From positions 1 to 53,229 of the forward strand of contig JAHJAR010000101.1 of NCBI GenBank assembly GCA_018814045.1: DNA of 53,229 bases. The letters are read 5' to 3'. Each line of letters begins with the position of its first letter. The first letter of the stretch is position 1. This document shows positions 8,809-17,260 of this stretch, piece by piece. The notes beneath the pieces are model-generated. The model saw nothing but the letters and a program-made list of their open reading frames with translations, was not told the DNA's origin and ran no database searches. The stretch is from Planctomycetota bacterium. GTDB lineage: Bacteria > Planctomycetota > Phycisphaerae > UBA1845 > Fen-1342. The translations under genes were made by a program, and so were the position numbers.

Positions 8809-9119
8809 GAAGATACTTTTGCGCCCCGAACGCGACCGACTTCGACAACCAGAAACGCATCTGGGACGGCGACGACAACGACAGCGCTCGTATTGATATC
8901 GGTGTGGACGAGTTCGGCTCGTTCCAGTTCTGCGATCTGAACTGCGACGGGCGTGTCGACGGGTTCGATATTGATGCCTTCGTGCTGGCGCTGACCGATC
9001 CGCTGATCTACTACGCCGCCCACCCCGACTGCGATGCCAGCCTGGGTGACCTCAACGGCGACGGCGACGTCAACGGCTTTGACATTGACCCGTTTGTGGA
9101 GGCTTTGGCCGGCAAGTAG
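8805..9119 (+). pseudogene. Orphan dockerin-like C-terminal fragment
   Basis: From about 8830 this frame encodes a close copy of the tail of the preceding gene: NQKRIWDGDDNDSARIDIG matches EKRVWDGDANGTPVVDMG upstream, and DLNCDGRVDGFDIDAFVLAL plus DLNGDGDVNGFDIDPFVEAL form the paired calcium-binding loops. No signal peptide and no beta-helix part precede it. The start lies inside or next to repeat copy A and has no ribosome site. It is best read as the surviving 3' end of a second beta-helix gene whose body was lost by deletion at the repeat. Confidence 0.7.
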
Positions 9120-9170
9120 TGGCGCCGGTCGAGATCATCGCACGCGGGCCACCGCGCTTGTGCGCGTCCG

Positions 9171-9557
9171 CTACCAGTGCTCGGGCACGAACGCGTCGGG
9201 GAAGTGTGCGATATCCGCCTCGCCGCCGGGCGGGACCACGACTGCCACGATGTCGAAGCGACAGGGCTTGTCGGTCCAGCGGCGCTGGAGCAGAAACCAC
9301 CGGGCCGCCTTCAATAAGCGGCGGCGTTTGCCCGCGTTGACCGCGTCCTGCGGCTCGGCCAGTTGGCGGTCGCGCCGCGTCTTCACCTCGACGAAGACGA
9401 CCGTGTCCGCCTCCAGCATTACCAGATCGAGTTCCCCCGCCGGCGTCGAGAAACGCCGACTGATCGTTCTCAGGCCGGCGCGCTTCAGGTGAGCCTCGGC
9501 CAGCCGCTCGCCGCGGCGCCCGAGCTCAAGATGCTCCTGGCCGTCCACGGCTGGCAC
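9171..9557 (-). CDS. yraN: YraN family endonuclease-fold protein (UPF0102)
   Basis: This 128-residue protein shows the YraN pattern: GRRGERLAEAHLKRAGL at residues 13-29, GELDLVMLEADTVVFVEVKTRR (Asp, then the ExK motif of a nuclease-like fold), and the C-terminal RFDIVAVVV. The biochemical role of YraN is not settled; the fold resembles Holliday-junction resolvases and restriction enzymes. The start is a GTG at 9555-9557, directly abutting the rplS stop codon, which implies translational coupling. It is the last gene of the rpsP-trmD-rplS group, an arrangement also seen in other bacteria where yraN or rnhB follows rplS. Confidence 0.88.
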   Translation of the reverse strand: MPAVDGQEHLELGRRGERLAEAHLKRAGLRTISRRFSTPAGELDLVMLEADTVVFVEVKTRRDRQLAEPQDAVNAGKRRRLLKAARWFLLQRRWTDKPCRFDIVAVVVPPGGEADIAHFPDAFVPEHW

Positions 9558-10052
9558 TCAGCTCGGGCTGGCCGCCATCTCCGTGTCGGTCGCCTCGGAG
9601 GACGCCGACCGCTCGCGTGCGGCCGCGACCGCCGCCTGCGTTTCGGCCATCTGCCTGGCCTTGGCGGCCCGGGCTTCGGCAGCCGCGCGCCGTGCTTCGG
9701 CCGAGATGCGCCGGGCGCGCAGCTTACGGGCCTTGCCGACGCGGTCGCGCAGATAGTACAGCTTGCAGCGGCGCACGCGGCCACTGCGCAGCGACTTGAT
9801 GGCGACCACCTTCGGCGAGTGCAGCGGGAAGACCCGCTCGACACCTTCGTTGGCCACGATCTTGCGCACGGTGAACATCTCGTCAAGCCCACTTCCGCGC
9901 CGCGCGATAACCGTGCCTTCAAAGTCCTGCAAGCGCTCCTTGCTGCCTTCGACGATGCGGAGCGTGACGACGACGGTATCCCCGATCTCAAACTCCAGTG
10001 TGTTCGGGCGCTGATACTTCTTCTCGATGACGTCGAACAGTTGGTTTCTCAT
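9558..10052 (-). CDS. rplS: Large ribosomal subunit protein bL19
   Basis: This 164-residue protein contains the full bL19 core: [52 protein letters not shown] and [19 protein letters not shown]. bL19 sits at the interface between the ribosomal subunits. After about residue 112 there is an unusually long Ala/Arg/Glu-rich tail (about 50 residues) not found in typical 115-residue bL19. The ATG at 10050-10052 follows GAGAGG; an in-frame extension to 10247 overlaps trmD and is not used. The gap to trmD is 22 bases. Confidence 0.97.
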   Translation of the reverse strand: MRNQLFDVIEKKYQRPNTLEFEIGDTVVVTLRIVEGSKERLQDFEGTVIARRGSGLDEMFTVRKIVANEGVERVFPLHSPKVVAIKSLRSGRVRRCKLYYLRDRVGKARKLRARRISAEARRAAAEARAAKARQMAETQAAVAAARERSASSEATDTEMAASPS

Positions 10053-10074
10053 GGAGCCTCTCGCTTTCTCGTTC

Positions 10075-10848
10075 TCAGCCAAACCGTTCGGCGACCGCCC
10101 GTAGCAAGTGGGCCGAAGGCGTAGGGGCATTGCATACGGCATAACGACGGCGAGCCCCAGGGCTACCGGTCTGATCCAGCAAATCGGGACGCCGCTGGCG
10201 GGTGCGCTGCTCAGACTCGCCTCGCCGCCAAGCTTCGATATCGGCATGGTTGCCGGACAGTAGTACGTCCGGCACGCGCAGTCCCCGGAACTCGCGCGGG
10301 CGGGTGTACTGCGGGGATTCGAGCCGTTGGTTCTGAAAGGACTCTTCGAGCAACGCCTCGTCGTTGCCCAGCACCCCCGGCCGCAGACGCGTAACGCTGT
10401 CGATCACGGCCAGACCGGCAATCTCGCCGCCGGTCAGGATGAAGTCCCCCAGGCTCACCTCCTCCGGCTCGAGCAGCTCGACCACCCGCTCATCCACACC
10501 TTCATAGTGGCCGCAGATGAGCAGCAGGCGCTCGCGAGCGGCGAAGCGGCGGGCCATGCTCTGGCTAAACGAACGGCCCTGCGGAGTCAGGAGAATCCGC
10601 AGGGCCGGCCGCTCGTCCATCCGTTCCACGGCATTTACCGCATCGTGCAGCGGCTGACACGCCATCACCATGCCGGGGCCGCCGCCAAACGGGCGGTCGT
10701 CAACTTTGCCGTGGGGGTCTTGCGTGTAATCGCGGATCTGGTGGAGGTGGAATTCAACGAGGCCGGCTTGCTGCGCACGGCCGAGGATGCTCGCCGACAG
10801 ATACGGCTGCATAACCTCCGGAAACAATGTCAGAACGTCGATTCGCAT
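10075..10848 (-). CDS. trmD: tRNA (guanine-N1)-methyltransferase TrmD
   Basis: This 257-residue SPOUT methyltransferase makes m1G37 in tRNAs with SAM, guarding against frameshifting. Recognisable pieces are [13 protein letters not shown] at the start, [13 protein letters not shown] (residues 50-62), [27 protein letters not shown] forming the trefoil-knot SAM site, and [17 protein letters not shown]. Length and order match the family. It lies in the rpsP-trmD-rplS operon, 33 bases after rpsP. RimM, which usually sits between rpsP and trmD, is missing here. Confidence 0.97.
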   Translation of the reverse strand: MRIDVLTLFPEVMQPYLSASILGRAQQAGLVEFHLHQIRDYTQDPHGKVDDRPFGGGPGMVMACQPLHDAVNAVERMDERPALRILLTPQGRSFSQSMARRFAARERLLLICGHYEGVDERVVELLEPEEVSLGDFILTGGEIAGLAVIDSVTRLRPGVLGNDEALLEESFQNQRLESPQYTRPREFRGLRVPDVLLSGNHADIEAWRRGESEQRTRQRRPDLLDQTGSPGARRRYAVCNAPTPSAHLLRAVAERFG

Positions 10849-10881
10849 CGTTGAACCCGGGCATAAGCCGCCGCGTACGCC

Positions 10882-11136
10882 TCACTTGACCGCGATGTCG
10901 TGCTTCTTGAGCAAGCTGCGCACTGTCTCAGTCGGCACTGCGCCCTGGCCGAGCCAATGCTTGATCCGATCGGCCTTGAGGTTGACCTGCTGGGCCGGAT
11001 CCAGATGCGCGGGATCGTAGTAGCCCAACTCCTCCAGCACGCGCCCGTCACGAGGGTTGCGCCCTTCCATGGCGCTCAGACGGAAGAACGCACGATGGGT
11101 GCGCCCCATCCGGCGTAGTCGCAACTTAACGGCCAT
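10882..11136 (-). CDS. rpsP: Small ribosomal subunit protein bS16
   Basis: This 84-residue protein matches bS16: MAVKLRLRRMGRTHRAFFRL, a DGRVLEELGYYDP segment, LKADRIKHWLGQGA and TVRSLLKKHDI. bS16 binds 16S rRNA early in 30S assembly. The ATG at 11134-11136 follows GGAGAG and starts the family sequence; the longer in-frame ORF to 11175 is rejected. It is the first gene of the rpsP-trmD-rplS-yraN operon and has a good promoter about 100 bases upstream. Confidence 0.97.
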   Translation of the reverse strand: MAVKLRLRRMGRTHRAFFRLSAMEGRNPRDGRVLEELGYYDPAHLDPAQQVNLKADRIKHWLGQGAVPTETVRSLLKKHDIAVK

Positions 11137-11235
11137 TCGACTCTCCGTTTTCGGCATCCGGCGGGGGTGGCTCACAACGATCAGGCACCTCGTCCGGCAC
11201 TCGCTGGCCTGCTTTCAAGAGACACAGAGCCCCTT

Positions 11236-11264
11236 AGTATAAGAGCGCTTGCCCAGCCTGCCAA
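11236..11264 (-). promoter_or_regulatory. Promoter of the rpsP operon
   Basis: On the minus strand TTGGCA (11259-11264) and TATACT (11236-11241) are spaced by exactly 17 bases. Transcription would start near 11229, giving a leader of about 93 bases before rpsP. Confidence 0.65.
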
Positions 11265-11506
11265 GGCCCGCCTGCGGCAAAATTCTCCCGACCATCGCCG
11301 GCACCTGATCGCTCCGCTGCCGTGGGCTGATTGTGCCACCGTTCTCCCCGGAACTCAACCCCACCGGCCGCGCTCCCGGTGGTCACCAGCGTACAGGGGG
11401 CTCGCTCTCGTCTACACCTTCCGCCGACCGTCCTGGCTCGTGCCGCCATCGCCGCTCAACATCCCCCCGCGGCGTCCGAATCAGCCAGCAGCATGCGCAT
11501 AGAGCA

Positions 11507-11528
11507 CCGCCCGCACGGTGGCGGGCGG
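11507..11528. terminator. Hairpin after the epimerase gene
   Basis: CCGCCCGC (11507-11514) and GCGGGCGG (11521-11528) form a perfect 8-bp stem with a 6-base loop, 33 bases past the stop of the SDR gene. There is no U-tract. Confidence 0.5.
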
Positions 11529-11560
11529 GCGTGAGCGGCTGGTTGCTGAAGGGGGATGGA

Positions 11561-12520
11561 TCAGCGCGTCGGCGCCAGCGCCGACTGGAAGCTCTGTACC
11601 AGGTCCTTGATGGCCTGGTCCACGTTCCGAGTCGGCTGCCAGCCGAGTTCGCCGCAGAGTTTGCCGTTGTCGCCACACAGCACCGGTGTTGCCCCGCTGC
11701 CGTCCTCGACCTCCAGGCTTGAGAGCATCAACGTCTGTCCGGCCGTGCCCATGGCCATCTCGATTATTTCTGAGCAGGTCCGCGTCTGGCCGGAGCAAAC
11801 GTTATAGACCTCGTTGGGCCGGCCATCGCAAAGTAGCTTCTCGTACGCCTCAACGACGTCCTGAACGTGCAGCACGTCACGCCGGCAGGCCAGGTCCGGC
11901 CATTGCAGTTCGTTGCCATCCTGGAGCAGCTCCCACTGGGCCAGTCGCTTGGCTACTGCCCCGAAATACGACTCCTCGGACAGACCAGCGCCGATGTGGC
12001 TGAATGGCCGGGCAACCGTGACGTTCAGGTGGTAGTCGCGGTGGAAGGTCTGGGCAATCGTCTCGGCGGTGGCCTTGAGCGAGCCAAAAGTGCTCTCCGG
12101 CTGCGGCGGCGTGTCCTCGGTCAGCCGGTGGCCGTCGCTGCCCGCCGCGCCGTACACGTCGCAACTGCTGACCATCAGAATGCGAGCCCGCGGGACGACC
12201 CTGCGGGCAGCATCGAGCACGTTCGCCCAGCCCGTCACGATCGACTGGTATGCCGTCAGCGGCTCGGTCACCGCATCCTGCGGGCGAGACGTCCCCGCCA
12301 GGTGAACGATCCCATCAGGATGCACGGCTGCCATGACGCGGGCCACGTTAATGGCGTCACCAACTTCGCACACCAACGCGCGGCCGAAGCGACGCTCGAG
12401 CGCCAGTTTGCGGGCGCGGTTCCTCACCCCCGCCACAACCTCGTAGCCCTGCTGAAGCAGGTGCTCCATGAGGTGCGTTCCGACAAAGCCCTCTGCGCCG
12501 GTTATGAATAGCGTCTGCAC
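11561..12520 (-). CDS. NAD-dependent epimerase/dehydratase (extended SDR)
   Basis: This 319-residue extended SDR protein begins VQTLFITGAEGFVGTHLMEH, with the GxxGFxG dinucleotide site in its first 15 residues. Further signatures are IVHLAGTSRPQDA, ILMVSSCDVYGAAG and a C-terminal RRDVLHVQDVVEAYEKLL with EVYNVCSG. The pattern resembles GDP-sugar enzymes (GDP-mannose 4,6-dehydratase or GDP-4-keto-6-deoxymannose reductase), but the substrate is uncertain. The catalytic YxxxK motif reads FGSLK here (Phe145, Lys149), because the codon is TTT. The start is a GTG after GGGAGG; a longer frame to 12592 is not supported. The Phe substitution could reduce or alter activity. Confidence 0.82.
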   Translation of the reverse strand: MQTLFITGAEGFVGTHLMEHLLQQGYEVVAGVRNRARKLALERRFGRALVCEVGDAINVARVMAAVHPDGIVHLAGTSRPQDAVTEPLTAYQSIVTGWANVLDAARRVVPRARILMVSSCDVYGAAGSDGHRLTEDTPPQPESTFGSLKATAETIAQTFHRDYHLNVTVARPFSHIGAGLSEESYFGAVAKRLAQWELLQDGNELQWPDLACRRDVLHVQDVVEAYEKLLCDGRPNEVYNVCSGQTRTCSEIIEMAMGTAGQTLMLSSLEVEDGSGATPVLCGDNGKLCGELGWQPTRNVDQAIKDLVQSFQSALAPTR

Positions 12521-13021
12521 CGGTCGTCCTCCCACTAATGCAGCATGTCTGTCTGATGGCGTACGCGGACCGTGTGAGTGCCCAGGGGCCACGCCGCCCG
12601 TTCCCTGTTCATATCGGCAATACGTCAGGCGAGTTGCACTAGCGAACCACTATCGGCGCAGGCAAAGCGCATTGGCGTGCGTCGCGGCGGTCCATCTCCG
12701 CCCGCATCCACTCTGCTCCGACCACGGCCGCGACTTGGGCTGATCCCCGGCCTCGGGCCACGCACAGTCATCCGGCAGGCGTATCAACAGCCACTTTGGT
12801 CCGATATCGACGCACGCTCCTTCTTGAGCAGCACGGCACCGCCCGCTATCCTGGCGCTGCGAGTTGGTCAGTGGGTGTCCCGCTGGCCACGTGGACGGTG
12901 TGCCGGCACCCAAACAAATGCCGCGGTTGCCGCGCCTGGGGCAGTTCCCCCGGAGCGTTTGCCCCCCCCGGCTCCCAATCCGCGGGCGCGTGTCGCAACA
13001 GGCTGTTACCGGAGAGCCCCC
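12521..13021. other. Divergent region between the epimerase gene and frr
   Basis: This 501-base gap between divergent genes contains the frr promoter at 12824-12852. The open frame running into frr from 12578 is an in-frame extension without coding character. No gene is seen; pyrH, a frequent neighbour of frr, is not present. Confidence 0.5.
12824..12852 (+). promoter_or_regulatory. Promoter of frr
   Basis: TTGAGC (12824-12829) and TATCCT (12847-12852) are 17 bases apart. The predicted leader is about 160 bases long. Confidence 0.5.
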
Positions 13022-13588
13022 ATGGCCTTGGATGACGTTCTGCTGGACGCCGAAGAGCGAATGGAAACCGCCGTCGATTTCTTCAAGCAAGAGCTGCGCG
13101 GCGTCCGCACCGGCCGGGCCAGTACCGGGCTCGTCGAAAGCATGAAGGTCGAGGTCGAGTCGTATGGCGCCGTTATGGCGCTGCGTGAGCTAGCCAACCT
13201 AGCCGTGGCCGAGGGCAACACGATCATCATCAAGCCGTTCGACCCGTCAACACTGAAGGACATCCAGAGGGCGATCGAACGAAGCGAACTCGGCATCAAC
13301 CCCCAGAGCGACGGCAAGCTCATCCGCCTGCCGGTCCCACCGCTCTCCACCGAGCGCCGCCACCAGCTTGCAGGACAAATCAGGCAAATGGGCGAACAGC
13401 AGAAGGTCGCCATCCGCAACGCCCGCCGAGATGCCAACAAGGCCCTCGAGGTCGAGAAGAAGGCCAAGACCCTCACCGAGGACGAAGTCGAGAAGGGCCA
13501 GACGCAAGTCCAGGAACTTACCGACGACTACTGCAAGAAGATCGACACGCTGCTCGAAGAGAAGTCGAAGGACATCATGGCGGTCTGA
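13022..13588 (+). CDS. frr: Ribosome recycling factor
   Basis: This 188-residue protein has the complete RRF pattern: an N-terminal helix ending ELRGVRTGRAST, VESYGAVMALRELANLAV, IIIKPFDPSTLKDIQRAIER, LIRLPVPPLSTERR and the long C-terminal helix through EEKSKDIMAV. RRF with EF-G splits post-termination ribosomes. The ATG at 13022 follows GGAGAG and matches the family start; in-frame upstream codons to 12578 are not part of the protein. It appears to be transcribed alone. Confidence 0.97.
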   Translation: MALDDVLLDAEERMETAVDFFKQELRGVRTGRASTGLVESMKVEVESYGAVMALRELANLAVAEGNTIIIKPFDPSTLKDIQRAIERSELGINPQSDGKLIRLPVPPLSTERRHQLAGQIRQMGEQQKVAIRNARRDANKALEVEKKAKTLTEDEVEKGQTQVQELTDDYCKKIDTLLEEKSKDIMAV

Positions 13589-13770
13589 CGCCGCCTGCGA
13601 TCGAGGGGTTGACCGACATCAACACAGCGGGCGAGAAGTGCTGCGATCTGCTGCGAAACCGGCTGACCGGCCGCCGGCGTCACCTTGACCATCCGCAACG
13701 ATCCCTTGCCCGGGGTATTGCGGGTCGCCCGATGCCGCTTGACACCCCCCGCCCAAGCGACATGCTATTG

Positions 13771-13831
13771 TAGTGTCTCACAACTACGACATTCTTCCGA
13801 GCCGCGACCGTCAGGGAGCGGTTGTGTCGAG
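13771..13831. repeat. Dispersed palindromic repeat, half-element copy B
   Basis: The left half of the full element at 38293 recurs: TAGTGTCTCACAA at 13771, then the core from 13797 (CCGAGCCGCGACCGT, AGGGAGCGGTTGTGTCGAG). The right half is absent. It lies about 73 bases before the lipoprotein gene at 13904, so it would be in that gene's leader or promoter region. Confidence 0.75.
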
Positions 13832-13903
13832 ATGCCCGGACGGACAGGCGGAGGGGATTCGAAGCATGCAGCACTGCTTGCCAATTACAGGGAGACGCTT
13901 CTC

Positions 13904-15226
13904 ATGCGTATGACTTCCTTTATGTGCCTCGTCTTAGCGGCCTTCGTGGCTCTGTCACTCGTCGGCTGCACCAGGAGCGAGGAATCCACCAAGCCTGAAA
14001 CTCCGCGAGGAACCGCGTCGCCATCCCAGGCAGCCCAACCGCCCGCGGACGCCCCCGCCGACTACGCTACGCCGCGCACCACGCTGCTGCTTACACAAGC
14101 GCAGTTTGTCGACAAGGTCGACCCACAGACCGGCCAGTCCAACCCAGTCCCCGGACCGGCGCGCCTGGTGCTTCTGCGGCAACACGGCGAACAGTGGCGG
14201 CGAGATGTCCTCGAGGATCCGGAAAGCAATGTCTTCCACAAGGTCGCGTGGTTCACCGATCCCGGCGCCGTTGCCAGCGGACCAGGTCTGCTGACCATCG
14301 GTGCCCAGGCCGCCGCCCTCAAGCTATGGCGGCATACCGGCGACAAGTGGACCGCCGAAACGCTGTGGAAGACGGAATTCGGCGGCAGATGGAACCGACT
14401 CCGCGACTTCGAAATCGGCGACGTCACGGGGGACAAGCAACTCGACATCGTCATCGCCACGCACGACCAAGGCGTCGTCGCCGTACTGACGCGCGCCGAA
14501 TCCGGCTGGCAAGCGCAGGAAATCGACCGTCAGCCGCAGACGTTTGTGCACGAAATCGAGTTGGGGGACTTGGACGGCGACGCCCAGTTGGAGATCTACG
14601 CCACCCCGTCGGCACCCAACCGGCTCGACGGGACGCCGCAACCAGGCCTGATCCCGGTCTATCGACACACCGCCGGAGGATTCCAACGCGCGATCGTTGA
14701 GGAGTTCCCCTACCGACACGTTAAGGAAATACTCGTGGCCGATCTCGGCGACGGCCCGGCGCTCTTTGCCGCCCTGGAAGCCGAGGAGGGGACCCGCCCG
14801 GATCAGCCCGCCGACGCCGGCAAGACCGCCATCAAACGCTACCGCTTCCAGGACGGCAAGTACGCGGGCGAGATCGTCGCCACATTGCCCGACCGCATGT
14901 GCCGCTTCCTCAATGCCGGCGACGTCGACGGCGATGGTAAGCCCGAGCTCATCGTCTCTCCGCTGAAGAGCGGCGTATGGCTCATCCGTCCCGGTCCCAC
15001 CACACCCTGGAAGACCGAGTGCATCGACCGCAATTCGGGCGGCTTCGATCACCCAACTGCACTGGCCGACCTGGACGGCGACGGCACGCTCGAAATCTAT
15101 GTAGCCGCGGACGACCAGCGCGCAGTACGGCGCTACCGCTGGACCGGCTCCACATGGGACCGCCAGGAACTCTACCAGATGGAGAAGGACAAGATCACTT
15201 GGTTCATCGCGGCCGCGAAGTTCTAG
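13904..15226 (+). CDS. FG-GAP/VCBS-repeat lipoprotein
   Basis: This 440-residue lipoprotein starts with a signal sequence ending in a lipobox (ALSLVGC, Cys about residue 22) and a Pro/Ala/Thr-rich spacer. The body has at least four FG-GAP-like calcium-binding loops: FEIGDVTGDKQLDIVIAT, IELGDLDGDAQLEIYAT, LNAGDVDGDGKPELIVS and TALADLDGDGTLEIYVA. Such repeats form a beta-propeller facing the outside or the periplasm and often bind ligands or proteins. The role is unknown. The ATG at 13904 follows GGGAG. TTGACA at 13739 with weak boxes nearby could be a promoter, with repeat copy B inserted between it and the gene. Confidence 0.82.
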   Translation: MRMTSFMCLVLAAFVALSLVGCTRSEESTKPETPRGTASPSQAAQPPADAPADYATPRTTLLLTQAQFVDKVDPQTGQSNPVPGPARLVLLRQHGEQWRRDVLEDPESNVFHKVAWFTDPGAVASGPGLLTIGAQAAALKLWRHTGDKWTAETLWKTEFGGRWNRLRDFEIGDVTGDKQLDIVIATHDQGVVAVLTRAESGWQAQEIDRQPQTFVHEIELGDLDGDAQLEIYATPSAPNRLDGTPQPGLIPVYRHTAGGFQRAIVEEFPYRHVKEILVADLGDGPALFAALEAEEGTRPDQPADAGKTAIKRYRFQDGKYAGEIVATLPDRMCRFLNAGDVDGDGKPELIVSPLKSGVWLIRPGPTTPWKTECIDRNSGGFDHPTALADLDGDGTLEIYVAADDQRAVRRYRWTGSTWDRQELYQMEKDKITWFIAAAKF

Positions 15227-15360
15227 CGCCGTTGCAGATGGAAGATGCGTCGGCGGCGCCTCCGACTGCGGCCCCGAAACACCTGCCTTGACGATTGACC
15301 AGCGTCCCGCGCTGGCGCGCGAGGCTCTGACCGCAGAATTCACGTACCGCCTGCGCCTAT

Positions 15361-15389
15361 TGCCTCCCCGGCAAACCGGAGCTATACTG
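15361..15389 (+). promoter_or_regulatory. Promoter of the lipoprotein gene at 15471
   Basis: TTGCCT (15361-15366) and TATACT (15384-15389) are separated by 17 bases, about 80 bases upstream of the GTG start. Confidence 0.5.
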
Positions 15390-15470
15390 TCGTTTATGCC
15401 ACACCGAAGCACCCGAGGCTCATAGCGGGGGTCTTGTGCAGCATGCTGCCTGATTAGGAGGAATCGTTCC

Positions 15471-16982
15471 GTGTCCAGTTCTCACCGTCACCAGTTGTAT
15501 GTCAAGCTCGTTCCACCTGGCATTGTTGGTGCAATACTGATCTGCGCGCTCGGCGGCTGCCCGACGGAAAACCCGCCGCCGAACGGCCAGCCGAAGAGCG
15601 CATCCGGCACCGTAAACGCTACCGGAGGCACGCTTACCCTCCAGGTTGACAACGGGGACATCACCGTCACCTTCCCCGCCGGCGCTGTTGCCGGCCAGGT
15701 CGACGTCAAGATCGAGGAGGTCGCCAGCCCCCTCGCTGCCCCGGACGGTTTCGCTCTCGTCGGGCAGTATGCCTACGATGTCACGGCCTCGGCGGCCGAG
15801 TTGGACGAGATCGTCACGATCACGTTTCCCATCCCCGGCGGCATCAGCGCCGCCTCGCGTTACCGGGTCATGTACCGCAACGGCGACAACTGGATCGCGC
15901 TGCCGAGCAGTGTCGATGCCACCGCCGGGACCATCACCGCCCAGACGAACCACTTCACGACGTTCGCCCCCTTTCAGCAACCCAATGAATTCTCGATCGT
16001 TACGGGCGAAATCCTGACCTACCAGCACGGCGGCGGCTTCGTTGACCTCAGCTGCTTCGTCTCCGGCGGGCGCTCCGGCGACTGGCACCTGAACTTCCTC
16101 ACCCTCACCGACGATCAGCAAACCGCGAGAGATTCGTGGTACATCGACAACGGGGCGGACGCCGTGCAACTGACCGAGCGACTGGCCACCAACGGCGACA
16201 TCACCGGCTTGCCGCGCACGGCCGTGGACGCGTCCGGCCGAGTCCATCTCGCGTATGCCGTCATCAGGAACGACAACCCTGGGACCGACGCCTGCGAATT
16301 GGAGATCTGGCACATCAGCGACATCGCGGACGCCAACGCCATCGCCGAGCGCATATTCACGACCGACTATCCCTGCGGCACATGGTTGCCGGATCTGAGC
16401 TGGTTCTTCACCGTGGACGCCGCTGGTGGCTGGCATCTGGCATACAAGACCTGGCACGAAGACGAGAACGAATGGAAGGCCTGGTATACGAACCCCGGGC
16501 TGGCCGAGCCGGTTCCGCTCGAGCACGTGCAGGGCCTGCCGCGCATCGCCGTCGATGGTCTGGGCCGCGTGCACCTGGCGTACGCTTCGGGCACGTGGAT
16601 CGACGGTGTCCAGCAGATCCAGCTCTGGCACGTGGCGGACGTTCTGAACGACGGCGCTACCGCCGAGGCCATCGTGACCGTCTCGGCCGGCTCCGCCTGG
16701 TTCCAGAGCGTTGACCAATTCCTGTATTTCGGCGTGGGGCCGGACGCCCGCTGGCACGTGGCGTACAAGGACTGGAACGCCGACACCGAGGTATTCGACT
16801 ACTTCTACCAGGCCGCCGGCGAGAATCCCGTTGCTCTGACCGAGATCGAAGACGGCGTGCCGCGCCTGTGCGTCGACATGTACGGCCGTGCCCACATCGT
16901 CTACTCGGTGAATACGGCTGAGACCTACATGATCGGTGAGAACGTGCTCAGCAAGGTGGCGCTCTACCACCTGGTCAGGTGA
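15471..16982 (+). CDS. Lipoprotein with ZU5-like domain and beta-propeller-like repeats
   Basis: This 503-residue protein starts at GTG after a strong AGGAGGAA site. The signal sequence ends in a lipobox (ICALGGC, Cys near residue 30). Residues about 45-165 form a ZU5-like beta domain (TGGTLTLQVDNGDITVTFPA, NHFTTFAPF). The rest carries repeated blades with a His-x-Ala-Tyr motif: GRVHLAYAVIRND, GWHLAYKTWHEDENEW, GRVHLAYASGTW, RWHVAYKDWNADTEVF and GRAHIVYSVNTA. This arrangement suggests a sialidase-like propeller fold, but catalytic residues cannot be assigned. It is probably attached to a membrane on the outer side. A strong hairpin follows. Confidence 0.75.
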   Translation: MSSSHRHQLYVKLVPPGIVGAILICALGGCPTENPPPNGQPKSASGTVNATGGTLTLQVDNGDITVTFPAGAVAGQVDVKIEEVASPLAAPDGFALVGQYAYDVTASAAELDEIVTITFPIPGGISAASRYRVMYRNGDNWIALPSSVDATAGTITAQTNHFTTFAPFQQPNEFSIVTGEILTYQHGGGFVDLSCFVSGGRSGDWHLNFLTLTDDQQTARDSWYIDNGADAVQLTERLATNGDITGLPRTAVDASGRVHLAYAVIRNDNPGTDACELEIWHISDIADANAIAERIFTTDYPCGTWLPDLSWFFTVDAAGGWHLAYKTWHEDENEWKAWYTNPGLAEPVPLEHVQGLPRIAVDGLGRVHLAYASGTWIDGVQQIQLWHVADVLNDGATAEAIVTVSAGSAWFQSVDQFLYFGVGPDARWHVAYKDWNADTEVFDYFYQAAGENPVALTEIEDGVPRLCVDMYGRAHIVYSVNTAETYMIGENVLSKVALYHLVR

Positions 16983-17102
16983 CCACGCACATTAATAGCG
17001 CGGCACGGTGCGGGCATCTAAGCCGCCACCAGGTGACGTCGGAAGCGGCCACCTTCGCCGAATCTGCCCCCTGCGGTGCGGGTCGCCAGTCGGCGCAAGC
17101 AA

Positions 17103-17146
17103 ACGGGGCGGAGCAGCCATACATGTGGATGCCTGCTCCGCCCCGT
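17103..17146. terminator. Strong bidirectional terminator
   Basis: A 14-bp perfect stem (ACGGGGCGGAGCAG at 17103-17116, CTGCTCCGCCCCGT at 17133-17146) with a 16-base loop sits between convergent genes ending at 16982 and 17261. There is no U-tract. Confidence 0.7.
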
Positions 17147-17260
17147 ACTCTGTCACCTGCACACGACCGTGCTGCGGGCAAGCCCACTGATCTGCCGCAT
17201 CCGCGGCAGGCACACTTGCGTGCCGCAAAACCCGAAGATCACGTCAATCTTGCAGCCGCC

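Larger units (their letters stand above)
11137..11560. other. Intergenic region upstream of rpsP
   Basis: This 424-base gap holds the rpsP promoter (11236-11264), a ~93-base leader, a 7-bp CCACCGG/CCGGTGG hairpin at 11361-11382 and a terminator-like hairpin at 11507-11528. I see no gene in it. Confidence 0.5.

Noticed and set aside
7640..8878. 412-codon minus-strand frame opposite the beta-helix gene
   Set aside because: It is a Val/Asp/Ala-rich mirror of the beta-helix coding sequence, and it runs through the intergenic repeat.
12578..13021. In-frame upstream extension of frr
   Set aside because: The family sequence starts at 13022, a promoter lies inside the extension, and the extension is Arg/Pro-rich.
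15420..16970. 516-codon minus-strand frame opposite the lipoprotein at 15471
   Set aside because: The other strand has a lipobox, a strong ribosome site and repeated blades; this frame is its shadow.
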